NCBI GenBank assembly: GCA_019096065.1
Contig: JAGUCH010000008.1
Location: forward strand, 4,717,001-4,781,000
Direction: 5' to 3'
Length of the DNA: 64,000 bases
From: Paracyclopina nana
Taxonomy: Eukaryota; Arthropoda; Copepoda; Cyclopoida; Cyclopettidae
The position numbers and the translations under genes were made by a program. This document shows, one piece after another, positions 49,361-59,648 of the stretch. Numbering within the stretch: position 1 is the first letter of the stretch; each line of letters begins with the position of its first letter. The notes beneath the pieces were generated by a model. That model searched no databases. It had not been told where the DNA came from and saw only the letters and a list, made by a program, of their open reading frames with translations.

Positions 49361-50512
49361 TTTATGATGCGAAAAGCAACTTTCCCAACCACATTTCCAA
49401 AAACCACCACAAATCTAGTCAAAATCCAGAATTTCATCTGGTACCTCTTTCACCCACCGAAAATACCCAATAACGCTGCAACTAGTTTGGCCGAGCAGCA
49501 AATCTCAGCAACGCGCCAAAACAATAAAAAAGCGAAGAAAAGTCCGCCAAATCGTAAGGTGAAAATGGCCGATCGAAGAAGACATCGCGAAAGCGGGGGA
49601 TCAAGCTCGCGCCGGTCAGGATCGGGGCGATCAAGGTCGCCAAGAAGAGCCACCCCTGGGAGGGACGACCGGTCAATCGTTCTGACCAGGAAGAAAGGCC
49701 ATTTGCAAATAGCAAACTCGATGGGGCAGCCTGGCGATTTGACGGGCCCCGCCAGCACTGGTATCGAAGTAGACAAGAAGACGAATCGAGGGAGATCATG
49801 AGGATCACGGGCAGCAGAGAGCTCCACTGGTATGTGAGAGCAAAGGACTCGCTCAAGCTCACTTTCCTGGAAACGATAAAAAACCCAGGGATCATCATCG
49901 TGGGCCACTCAATATAACTGGGGCGATAGATCTTCCCAGCGATGATCGAGATGGCTACAAACGGAGACGAGCTAGGCGAGCGGACATCCATCGATGCTAT
50001 CGATCATACGTGTTGCGAGCCAGAGGGCTCACGCTCATCGAAGTCATCATGTTCGCATTCGGTAATCATTTCCATGAAGTATTTGACATGTACCAACAGG
50101 AACAAGACCCGGCAATGGAAAGGCCAATGGACATGGTTGACAGGACGAAGTGCTGGCTGATCGCAAAGAACTTAGGAGATTACATCATCGGCAGCCAGGA
50201 CGACATTAACTGGGAGCGAGGACTATTGCAGTCACTGGAGTCGTCGCAGAGCTTGGCCAGAGTTCCGGATGTCGTCAAGGCCTACAAGGATGGCAAAATC
50301 ACTAACGTGGTCATCTATGACAAGCTGGGCCAAGCACTGGTAAAGGACGAGCTGAAGGAGTTCGCGGCACGCTATAAAAAATTTCCGATGCTGACGGCCA
50401 AACACAACGAGGACATGCTGCTGGCAATTCAAAAGGCATTGGAAGCAGCAGCGCAAGCTGACTCACAACCATTCCTGCGGATCATGCATGACAAAGCAGG
50501 GCAGACTGAAGA

Positions 50513-50539
50513 GGGGGCCGATCGCGGTTGTCGGCCTCC
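50513..50539 (+). repeat. CGCGGTT-loop hairpin 3 (3' coding region)
   Basis: GGGGGCCGAT pairs with GTCGGCCTCC over 10 bp (two wobble pairs) around CGCGGTT. The stem sequence is unlike that of copies 1 and 2 but keeps pairing. Confidence 0.85.
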
Positions 50540-51890
50540 GGTGGCAACAGCCAGAAGAGATGAGCGAGTCAACACGGCCAGCCAGACGGTGAGCATTGAG
50601 CAGGTTACCACCGCGTGTCAGGCCACGGCTGGAGAATCAAGGGAGTCAAGCAATGCGAGCTGCCAAACTGACATTTTTATGGAAAGAGAGCCGCAGCCGT
50701 CCACATCAAGCGCGGTGCCAAGCAGGATAGTCATCCCTGCCGGAACGGAGGCAGATTTTGGGCTGCTGGACTCGGACGACGAATGGTCGAGGTCAAGCCA
50801 AGGACCGGAGGAGCAAGAAGTAATGTCCCGCTGATCTGAGCAAGCTCAAATCAAGACCAGTCGAGCTGCCAGAGACGGACGAGGAGTATCTGAAGAGATA
50901 TGGGAAGAGAGACTCGCTCTGCGCTGATTATAAGCCGGGGCTGATGTTGACCATTCCGGAGGTCGTGCGCAAAGTAAAGTGCGGTGAGGTTTCGTGTGTT
51001 GCTCGGCCCGAATTTGCGTGGGCGGAGTCACTGGGGACGGAGATGGATGTGATGCCAACAGTGTCACTGCGAGAAGCGAGGGAAAAAGCGTCGATGGCAA
51101 AAAACACGGCGTTCGATCTGTCCTCGAAAAAAGTCAAATCATTACATCATTCATGGATTGACCAAGAACGACAACGAGCGCACATTTACTCATTGGCCCG
51201 AAGCAAAAAACGCGCTGCAGGCTGGAGGCTTCTTCGCAGTGAAACGATTCAAGGTTATGACGCTAGACACTGAGGGCTACCAAACAAGGTTCAGGGACTC
51301 CTTCGCGAAAATACGGCCCCAACAAAGAAGAGCTCAATAGCATGGTGTCATATGTGCACATGGGCACAGTGACGGGCCTCGCATGCGGCATCAGGACTGG
51401 CTGGGTTGGACCAGTGTTCACCGGGCAAGCCATCCCCGAGGAAATCAAGAAGCTCCTGGAGTCTGAGGCCATCTTCAAAGTGGGCTATGCCATCAGCGAG
51501 GACGTGCGTAAGTTTGAACTAATGGGCATTAAAGTTAAAAACTGGGTAGATGCTGGTCACCTCAATGTGCTGTTGAAAAGAACGGCCAAGGTTGGAAAAT
51601 TTGCAACCCTTGATCTGTTGGAGGTCCAGCACTCAGTCGTCAAACCCAACTTTGCGTCGTCCAACCCGTACGGAGGATTTGCTGATGAATACACCGAGGA
51701 CACGATGTACTACGACAGGGTGGACCAGTTCGCTCCCCTAGCAGCACTTTTCAAAATTGCATTGCTCCTGGGCCAGGGCGAGGGCTATGAAGACAAAGAT
51801 GACGTGTTTCATCTGGCCATCTTTGTGCTGGCCTTGCTACGAGGAGTGCCAATGAATGACAAGGATGCATTTCGCAACGAGTATGCTGGC

Positions 51891-51920
51891 TTGCTCCCCG
51901 ATCGCGGTTGTCGGGGGCAA
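51891..51920 (+). repeat. CGCGGTT-loop hairpin 4 (3' coding region)
   Basis: TTGCTCCCCGAT pairs with GTCGGGGGCAA over 11 bp with one bulged base around CGCGGTT. It lies 1380 bases after copy 3. Confidence 0.85.
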
Positions 51921-52557
51921 TTGTCAGACTTGTTGAGGCGGGAGTCGAAGTTCTATAACTCATTCACGGCGATCATTGTCACATTGAAATCTCTGGACGC
52001 GATCATACCTCTGGCGAGACCAATGTTGTCATGGGTTGCTGACGCCAAGTTGAACAATCTGGAATTCGTTGTGGGCAGGCCCGTAGAGGAGTGGCACGAG
52101 CCGGAGGTTCTGACTGCACGGTGGGGCGAGCTGACCACAGTGGCTAAGCAGGGCAGAAATATTCCTCGATGGCCACACATGTGCACTATTTGTGGATCAT
52201 TTGACCACCACCCAGCGTTGTGTCGAGAGAAAAAGTCGTGCCGCCTCCCGATTTGTGACCAGGCTGGCCATGCAGCCGAGTGCTGCGCCAAGGCGTTGTG
52301 GATCTGTCAAGATTGTGGCTTACGCGGCCATGATGCTACGTATCACGCTAGCAGATCTCTGCCGCAATTGCTTGCCGCGGACAGAGTCAACCGATATTTC
52401 CAGAGGGTCGCCGCGAGGTCATTGCTGAGAGAGCGATCATTGATGGCAGCGTACTTTTATTGTAACATCAAGCCTGTTGTCTGCATGCAAGATTAAGAAG
52501 AGACGGGATTCAAGATTCCAGTGATCAGGACCACCAGTGACAAGCCTCGAGGGGGAC

Positions 52558-52781
52558 TGTTTGGGGGTGCGCCCTTGTTTTGATGTCTCGGCGTTGCGCA
52601 TCTGGCTGGTCCTACTTTTCGATCTGTTTTATTATGATTACTTAGTACTTACTTGGATTTTATACCGTTCGGTCGTAAATAAACGACTTGGACCAAAAGT
52701 CCTCAGCAGTACTTTTTATGTGTGACGTTTATTTACTCGTTTACATCGTGATCAGATTAGTGAGAGGCGATTCTTCATACA
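52558..52781 (+). repeat. 3' LTR of the Bel/Pao element
   Basis: 224 bases, apparently identical to the 5' LTR. It is preceded by a purine-rich tract (GAGGGGGA, 52549-52556) suited to prime plus-strand synthesis and followed by CCAAG, the right copy of the target duplication. Confidence 0.96.
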
Positions 52782-53998
52782 CCAAGGTGCAACTCTTTGC
52801 AGAGTAAGGGTCCAGCTCTAAAAAGAAAAGGAATGAGAGTACAGTTGAGATAAAAGGAAAGCTCTGCTTTCATTACTCGAGTTGGGAGTAATTTTTGTGG
52901 GTTCCTCGACATTCTTTCCCTTTTCTATTGGACCAATTTTAAACATCCACAAGCCAGCTTTATTTGCATTAGACCACCTGAAATGTATTCACGAGTGGAA
53001 AAGAATGCAATTTTGCTACAGCCTCTAGCAAACCACAACATGTTACACTTAACACATTTCTGAACAGGTAAATAATTGAGCTTACATGTCGAGCTTTTGT
53101 ACTTGGTCGAAGCCAGACACCGGCAAGAGAAAATGCCTCCCCTCTCCAGAGATAATTCCAACTTGACCTCGAGCATCTGGTATATTTCGATTTTTTCCTT
53201 GGCTTTTGATCCACTGAATGCCAGTTTGAGGGTAGAGGTACATCAGATAAGATTCCGAATGGCTTGAAGCTATCACAACTTGGTAGGTGTTGACCTAAAA
53301 AATGAGAAAAATATATATGCCATAGCGAAACAATTAAGTCATTGACGCAACTAGTGATACTTAGCAGATGCATGAAATGCATTTAATGATCATGCATTTT
53401 ATGCTTAGCGGAATTGTAGCATTCACAAAAGCAAAAATGCCATAACTTAGAGACAATTGTAGTTACCTTATTAGACTTCTCCTCGTAATATCCAACTTGA
53501 TCCCAAGTTGCAATAAAAAGTTCACGAGGCATAAAGTTTTCTGCTCCAACGAAACCACTGTTTATGTCAGCTTGAGCTCTTTTTAGTAAATTGGCGTCAG
53601 CAGTTGTGCGATACCAAACTTTTCCTGATTCTCTGCAATCAGCATCAGCATAAAAAACTGATATGATTGGGTAATCCAAGGGAAACTCAACGTTAAAAAA
53701 GCTGGGTATTTCTGTCAAAAAGCTTAAGAGCCCATTTTCGTTCACCTGCACAAGGAAAAAGTAATAAAGTAATCAGGGAATTTATTTGAGGGTGTCTTAC
53801 ATAAATGCTTGAATATTGTCTGCCGTAGAATTTGATGGTGGTATTTAGCCTAAAGTCGGGGCTGCTGACATCTTCAATATTTGCAGGTAAAGCTGTATCG
53901 CCGTACTTCAAACCGAATGGGTACAGTTCTGACATGAAAAGGCCATTGCCTAATGAGAAACTCGCGAAAAGTACGAGAAAATGTGCGACAGCCACCAT
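52782..53998 (-). CDS. Ndg: Nidogen, exons 1 to 5 (part): signal peptide and NIDO domain
   Basis: The 5' part of the nidogen gene. Exons on the minus strand: 53998-53801, 53745-53467, 53294-53086, 52977-52877, and 52817-52782 (first 36 bases of exon 5, ending at the element). The protein starts MVAVAHFLVLFASFSLGNG, a signal peptide; an in-frame ATG 15 codons upstream (54043) is possible but would bury it. Exons 1-4 encode the NIDO domain: SELYPFGLKYGD, VNENGLLSF, FPLDYPIISVFYADAD, VNTYQVVIAS, and SNANKAGLWMFKIG. Introns are short (54-108 bases apart from one of 172), GT-AG, and phases agree. Exon 5 begins LDPYSAKSCTLG and would continue into the EGF at 42297. Confidence in nidogen is high because both halves carry their expected domains in order. 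Confidence 0.93.
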
Positions 53999-54459
53999 GT
54001 TTGATGTTGTGGCGTGCTGCACATCTTTTGCACACATTTCCATCTCTACTGACTTGATTTACAGCTTTGGAAATTGATACTTGAACAGCAACTTTTGAGC
54101 TTTTCCCGTCTCTTCACGTCGTTCTTGAGTTTTAGCGGAAAAATTCGCGAAACGACACGCAACTACTAGACAAATCTATTCGAGAGGGGAGCCACATTTT
54201 TAGGGCATCTTTTTTTTCAGGTGCAATTATAACTTTATTTTCGAGATTTCGTAGAACAAATTGGCTCTTTAAAGCATTTAAAAAAAAGTCACAAGTTCGT
54301 TGAGTTTATATAAAACTTTAAATGAATTCTAAAAGCTCAAGATTAAACATTGAAGCAATTATACGAATAATATAGGGCTAGAATTTCGATCTCTCTTCAA
54401 GAAGCACATGAGTGTTGATCAAGGGGCCGAAAAATCAACAAACCCGAATTGGCTAAAAA
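53999..54459. promoter_or_regulatory. Shared head-to-head promoter region of nidogen and TOM70
   Basis: Only 461 bases separate the two start codons, which point away from each other, so the region must hold both promoters. I see no clear TATA box. A bidirectional promoter is inferred from the layout. Confidence 0.45.
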
Positions 54460-56734
54460 ATGGCTCCGGTGGCGAAGCCAGTGGCTGACGATGAAATTCT
54501 AGGGCTGCCAAAATGGGCGTGGGCTGTCATTGCAGGGGGTGTGGTCACTGCCGGCCTCGCATTTTACATTTTCTCGGGTACCGAAGCTGGTGCCAAAAAG
54601 AAGAAACCTAAAGGAGCTAGTAAGAAAAAGACAGCTCCCAAAGTTGCGACCACATCTAAGCCGTCAACTCCAAAAAAGCAGGAAACAGTTGTAACAATTG
54701 AAGATGAGAACGAAGAAGATGAAATTGAGAAGGTATTGTAGGTCAAATATTTGGTCTCGGTGATGTTTCAGAAGTGCTCTTATTTCAGTTGACTGATCCA
54801 TTGCAAAAAGCACTGGCAGCTAAAAACAAGGGCAACAAATATTTCAAAGGTGGCAAATATGAGCTCGCCATCAAGTGCTACACTCAAGCCATCCAAGTTT
54901 GTCCTGGTGCCAAGAAGGCTGATTTGTCAACTTTCTATCAAAATCGAGCAGCTGCTTATGAACAAATGGTAATTTTGCATAATGTCTTAACATTTTAAAT
55001 GGCTAAGTCCAAGCAAAATTGCAGGGTGATGATGAAGCAATTTTGTCCGATTGCTGCATGGCTTTGAAAAACAACCCTAAGTACGTAAAGGCGATGGAAA
55101 GACGTGCTCGAGTTCTTCGCAAACAATCAGAAAAAATGCAGAAGTCTGAAGATGGCATGACGCAAGCTGTGCTTGAGGAAGCTGTGCGCAAATTAAAACT
55201 GGCCCTGGAAGATTGCACTGCCGTTTGCATTTTGGAAGGATTCCAAAAACAAGAACCCATGATCCTAGTTGATAGCATCCTTAAGGAATTGGGTATGCCT
55301 TTTTCATGCAAAACTGACAAGACATCTGTTTTTCAAGGCTTCTAATTTTAGGACGAGCTGAGGCTGCGTTGGCCTCCCTCAAGCGACCTCCAGTTTTGTC
55401 ATCGAGCAACTTTATCCGCCAGTACTTCCAATCGTTTGCCGAAGATCCAGTCCTGTCCTTACCCGATTCGCCTCACCAAGAGTCCATGAATGGTGACTCA
55501 AACGGAGAATCGAATGGTCACCGTCATTCGTAATGAAATTTTTTTCTAATATGTTGTCATTTTCTTTTCACTAATCTCTCGATTTTTCAGTGATGCCCTG
55601 AGGCTGAAGGAACTCATTACCGCAGAAAAGTTTGAAGATGTTATCGATGCTTGCTCGGAAATCCTGAGTAGCAACTCTGATGACAAGCAGGCTCGCGATT
55701 TGGCCCTTCTCTTACGTGGAACATTTTACATTCTTAGAAAGCAGCCTCACGAGGCCATGGCTGACCTTGTGTCGATCATTGACGACGAGACTTGCGATGT
55801 CAAGCTGCGTGCCAATGCACTGATCAAAAGGGCCTCTCTACACATTCAACAGTGCAAAGATCCAGTTGCGGATCCCTTGAAAGCCATGGGAGATTTCAAA
55901 AAAGCAGAGGAGATTGATGGCAACAATGCCGACATTTATCATCATAGAGGACAGGTCAACCTACTCACTGAACAAATTGATGCTGCGGCAGCAGATTTTG
56001 CCAAGGCTGTGGAAATCAACCCGAACTTCCCAGTTGCGTACGTCCAAAAGCTATACACAGACTACAGACAGGCCCTGCAACAGAACGACCAGGTAAAAGG
56101 AAAATACACGGCAAAAAAATTCCCCTTATTTTAACAAATATTTTCAGAGTGCTGTTAGAAACGTCATCAACTTATTTGATCAAGCAAAATCAAAGTTTCC
56201 CGATTGTGTTGAAACTTATGCTCTATTTGCCCAGGTAAAACACGATTTTTTTTATTTCACTCTTGTATTTATTACACACTGATGTTTTATGATCTTGAAG
56301 GTGTTGAGTGACCAATCTGAGTTTGATAAAGCCGATGCACTTTATCATGAAGCGATTTCAGTGGACCCGAAAAATGCAAATCTTCTCGTGCATCGAGGTC
56401 TTGTTCAACTTCAGGGGAATGGAGACATCGTCAAGGCAGTGGATTACATCACACAGTAAGCTTTCCAATGGGAAATATCCAGTTCTTCTGGGCTAACTCT
56501 GGCAATTTCAGGTCATTGGACATTGATGACAAGTGCGAATTCGCTTACGAGACTTTGGGAACAATTGAGGTCCAACGAGGAAACCTGAGCAAGGCAATTG
56601 ACCTGTTTGAAAAGGCCATCTCTTTGGCCAACACTGAGCTTGAAATGGGCCATTTGTTTGGCCTTCGAGATGCTGCCATTGCTCAAACGACCGTGTCAAA
56701 CCGATTAGGCATTACTTTGCCTGGCCTAATGTAA
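54460..56734 (+). CDS. Tom70: TOM70, mitochondrial import receptor
   Basis: Outer-membrane receptor that takes Hsp90/Hsp70-bound preproteins, above all carriers, for import. Exons: 54460-54732, 54789-54968, 55025-55292, 55352-55529, 55591-56092, 56148-56234, 56301-56455, 56512-56734; 621 residues, close to the family size of about 600, all junctions GT-AG and in phase. A single membrane anchor near residues 21-41 (WAWAVIAGGVVTAGLAFYIF) is followed by a Lys-rich and then acidic linker. TPR repeats start at KALAAKNKGNKYFKGGKYELAIKCY, which has the clamp-type residues that hold the EEVD tail of chaperones; further TPRs include YHHRGQVNLLTEQIDAAAADF and the C-terminal EFAYETLGTIEVQRGNLSKA. Introns are 52-66 bases. 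AATAAA at 56869-56874. The start is chosen for its AAAAATGG context and the anchor. Confidence 0.94.
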
Positions 56735-57729
56735 CATCTAAAAGTTAAAAGTAGTAGTTAGTAAGTTGTGTGCCCCAGAGATGTCTATTATTTCATTGGT
56801 GCATTCGTTTGTAAATTGCTCGCAGCTCGCAAGGAAGTATGATTATGCACTTTAACAGTATGGAAAAAAATAAAAAGCCAGCAATTCTGACAGTTTGGGG
56901 ACATTAGCATTCTCTGATTTGGATTACTCTTGAACATGTAGGGTTGCTTTTTCGTGTCATGGCCGTTGATGGCAGTTGTTGTTTCTGTAGTCATTTAGGT
57001 GAGAAAGCTCGCGCTGGGTTGGTACCTAACAACAATGAGTAGTTGTTGGTTCGAAGATTCAGAATAATACCAACACATTATTAAAAAGCACACTTCGCTT
57101 ATAGCTTCTGACTTATTTGCTCAAGTAAGTTGTTACAAATTTGATCAGGCATAAAGCACTACCATGGAATCAGGACTTGCTATCTTAGTTCCCCTTTGTG
57201 ATTGCTGGTGCTCACAATGACGAAATCCAGTAAATACGAAACTTTCTTAGGAGTGCACTTTTCTTGCATTTTGGCAACTTAATAATAATTTTCCTGCTTT
57301 GCCACATGGCGCATTGAAATAATGATAGCTTGCAAAATTTATCTTAAGTGCATTGTTTGCAAATAAGCGCCACTTTACAAAATGGTTTCACAATCGCTTG
57401 TTAGTTTGACTATTAAAAAAATTTCCTCCTCAGGGGTCAATTAGCGCAAGTGGCCTTTTTAGTTAATACGCCAAAAAAATTGTTACTCTACAAAATTTCC
57501 TGTTGGCAACTATTTGCAGCGCGTACATCATTTTAAGCAGAAAAAAGGCTTGAAAACCGTATTGCAATCCACCCTCTTGAAATGTGTGATTGTCCATTTT
57601 AATTGAAAGTGCAAATTTTGCGCTGCCTTTCTCTTCTTTGCTACTCAAAGGCCACGCGGTCATTCATTTCTTGTAGCTTTTAAGGCCGCAGTTTGCACCA
57701 ACTTTCTGGCGAGCACGAACATTGGCACG
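56735..57729. other. TOM70 3' flank and promoter side of the thioredoxin-like gene
   Basis: No supported gene. TOM70 probably ends shortly after the AATAAA at 56869. The frame of the next gene is open for at least 18 codons upstream of its chosen ATG (from about 57677, after TTTTAAG), so a further 5' exon is possible. Confidence 0.4.
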
Positions 57730-59096
57730 ATGGGTGAAAAATACGTGATTCCCGAAGTGACTACCAATATCGAATGGTTGATGCTGACTGGGCGAATCAA
57801 GGATCTGAGCAAGGACGAAGAGGACCAGATAAAAAGCAAATGTTCTCACTTGGTGCCAGTGAAAGAGCACCAAATACTTTTGGTGGATATTTTCACTGGC
57901 TGGTCGGGTGCTTGTCATGCTGTGGAATCTCATTTGAGAAGAATGAGGCATTCTTTTGTGGAAAATCCGGACTGTTTGGCATTAGCCAGAGCTTGTTGCG
58001 ATCAAATTGACGATTTGAGGCCTTTCCATAGGTAATTTATCATAAAAATGACAGAACCATGAATTTCTTGCCCAATCATAATGAAATAGTATACTTTTGA
58101 ATTTGTTGATGAAATTACCTTTTGCCATGCAAAATTTTGTACTGCGTTGCATTTTAGCCTAATTAAGAGCAACTTTTAAGACATATTGCTTGGTTTATGG
58201 CATGGCATGAACACCAAGTATTTCTAGCATTAAGAAAAGCGAGAAAGCCTTTCTTTATTTTGTATATGTCCGCTCCTCTATGAGCACACTGCGTAATTTG
58301 CTCGTCACCATCATAAAACGATTTAATCTGGGAAATGTTTCCGTTGCAAGACCAATTCCTTTTTTGTCTCTCTCCACACTGTAGCGATATTCGGCCCACC
58401 TTTTTGTTCTGGGCTCGTGGAGGTCCAGTGGCTTTGCTGAGAGGTGCCAATCGTCCATTGCTGACAAGATTGATCATCCAAGAGGTCCAAACCGAGAGCA
58501 ACCGAAGCTTTCGACCTCCAATGGAGATTGACTTCGAATCACCAAGAGTTATCCAGTGCGCAGGGGATTTGGCACAACTCGAGGATGATGATGTCGTTCG
58601 CAGCATTGGAAGTGGAAGCACAGACAGGTTATCCTCATTTTTCGGACGAGCTGCTGGTGATGAGGAAATTGCTACTGAGACCAATGATGTCAATGATGAT
58701 TTCAAAGATGAAGCTCCAGAAGAGCAAGATATTGAGGGTGCCACTGCTATCCCTGTTGAGGAAGCCTGTGAAAACGAGGAGAACTGTGAGCAAATGGAGA
58801 TTATTCACGAGAATGCTGCAGCTTCGGATCATCAAGAGTATGAAGGATTTGATGATGATGATGATGACGATGATTATGAGGATGAGGATGAAGAAGAGGA
58901 AGAAGAACGAGCTCCTGAGGATGCTGACAAGCTTGGAGACGACAATGGCGGAGGACAAGCTGCCACCAGCACTACTGAAGTGAAAGTGGAAGAGAGCGCC
59001 TTTGGCAAGAAAATCAGGAAGAGAAAGAAGAAGATGGAGACCAGATTGCTAAAGGAGATTTTGAACGATGTCAAAATGTCGTCAAAAAGATACTGA
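57730..59096 (+). CDS. Thioredoxin-like protein related to the NME8/NME9 N-terminal domain
   Basis: Two exons, 57730-58031 and 58385-59096, 337 residues, intron 353 bases, GT-AG and in phase. ILLVDIFTGWSGACHAVESHLRRM is the thioredoxin active-site helix, but the usual WCGPC is WSGAC, so only one active-site cysteine remains and dithiol exchange is unlikely. IRPTFLFWARGGPVALLRGANRPLL matches the distinctive end of the thioredoxin domain in NME8/NME9 (TXNDC3/TXNDC6), proteins of axonemal dynein arms. No nucleoside diphosphate kinase domain follows; instead there is a long acidic tail with a run of Asp and Glu (about 58850-58915) and a final basic stretch KKIRKRKKKM. A ciliary or sperm role is inference. 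The true start may lie in an upstream exon. AATAAA at 59323-59328. Confidence 0.75.
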
Positions 59097-59648
59097 GCCA
59101 GATCGACCCTAGAAACTGATGGTCTTCCCACCTACGAAAATTAATGCAACTATAAACCTATAAAGCAGCCGTCTAGACAGCTAATTTCTCGCAGTGCTTG
59201 CATTTTCTTCTTTGGATATCAAGTTTTATAGTTATGGGGTGTGTAAAAAATGAGATTTGCCAACTGCTTCCGTTATTTTCAGGAGGAAGCGTCCATATTT
59301 CATTTGGCTGCATGCATGCAGAAATAAAATACACTGATGATACTTGGAAATTGCAACAATATGCCAGCTAACAAAAGCAGCCATATGGATTTCTAGTGTA
59401 TCCCACACATTTATGCAGGACATGATTAGTAGCGGATATAAATTTGGGATATGCATATTAATTCAGATAGAGAATTGGTGTCATTTTACCCTTACTTAAT
59501 TGATAAATTGGTAGAAATAAAAATTCAACACCAGGTGTCGCTTTTTTCAGCAGCTGATCAATAGAGAATAAAGCAGCTGCATTTTGACTGGTACAGCCCT
59601 AATGAAAATAACGCCACCTGGTGATCCAATTAGCTATCAGTAAGAAAG
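59097..59648. other. 3' flank of the thioredoxin-like gene
   Basis: Contains the AATAAA at 59323-59328 and an inverted pair of CACCAGGTGKCG motifs (59529-59540 and 59612-59623). No gene is visible. Confidence 0.4.

Larger units (their letters stand above)
49360..52500 (+). mobile_element. Extra 3' coding region of the Bel/Pao element
   Basis: About 3.1 kb between integrase and 3' LTR, where some relatives carry an envelope gene. I see no signal peptide, transmembrane segment or envelope signature. It starts with an Arg/Ser-rich basic part (near 49.57-49.7 kb), continues with a helical region of unknown type (near 50.0-50.8 kb), and ends with a region (about 51.3-52.4 kb) that has PEEIKKLLESEAIFKVGYAI and a Y-x3-D segment reminiscent of RNase D/WRN-type 3'-5' exonucleases, then zinc-knuckle-like CTICGSFDHHPALC and CQDCGLRGHDATYH. 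Two CGCGGTT-loop hairpins lie in it (50513-50539 and 51891-51920). Function is unknown. Confidence 0.7.
42303..52781 (+). mobile_element. Bel/Pao LTR retroelement, young, inserted in nidogen exon 5
   Basis: A 10,479 bp element with 224 bp LTRs that begin TGTTTGGGGG and end TTCATACA and look identical to each other. It is flanked by CCAAG on both sides (42298-42302 and 52782-52786), the 5 bp duplication usual for Bel/Pao. Parts, left to right: gag-like region (about 42.7-45.4 kb) with zinc knuckles, protease, reverse transcriptase and RNase H (about 45.4-47.9 kb, with the A17/Bel-type segments FNPLGALAP and YMDD), integrase (about 48.0-49.35 kb), then about 3 kb of extra coding sequence. It is oriented opposite to nidogen. 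Identical LTRs indicate a very recent insertion, yet the coding part shows about half a dozen changes of reading frame, so it looks nearly whole in layout but not clearly intact; some frame changes may be of the kind the family uses. Confidence 0.95.

Noticed and set aside
49360-52500. Envelope gene in the extra 3' region of the Bel/Pao element
   Set aside because: No signal peptide, transmembrane segment or glycoprotein-like cysteine pattern is visible.
53062-53072. Acceptor at TTCAG near 53067 for nidogen exon 4
   Set aside because: It would give an intron of about 26 bases and the wrong frame; the acceptor at 52978 gives the expected NIDO ending SNANKAGLWMFKIG.
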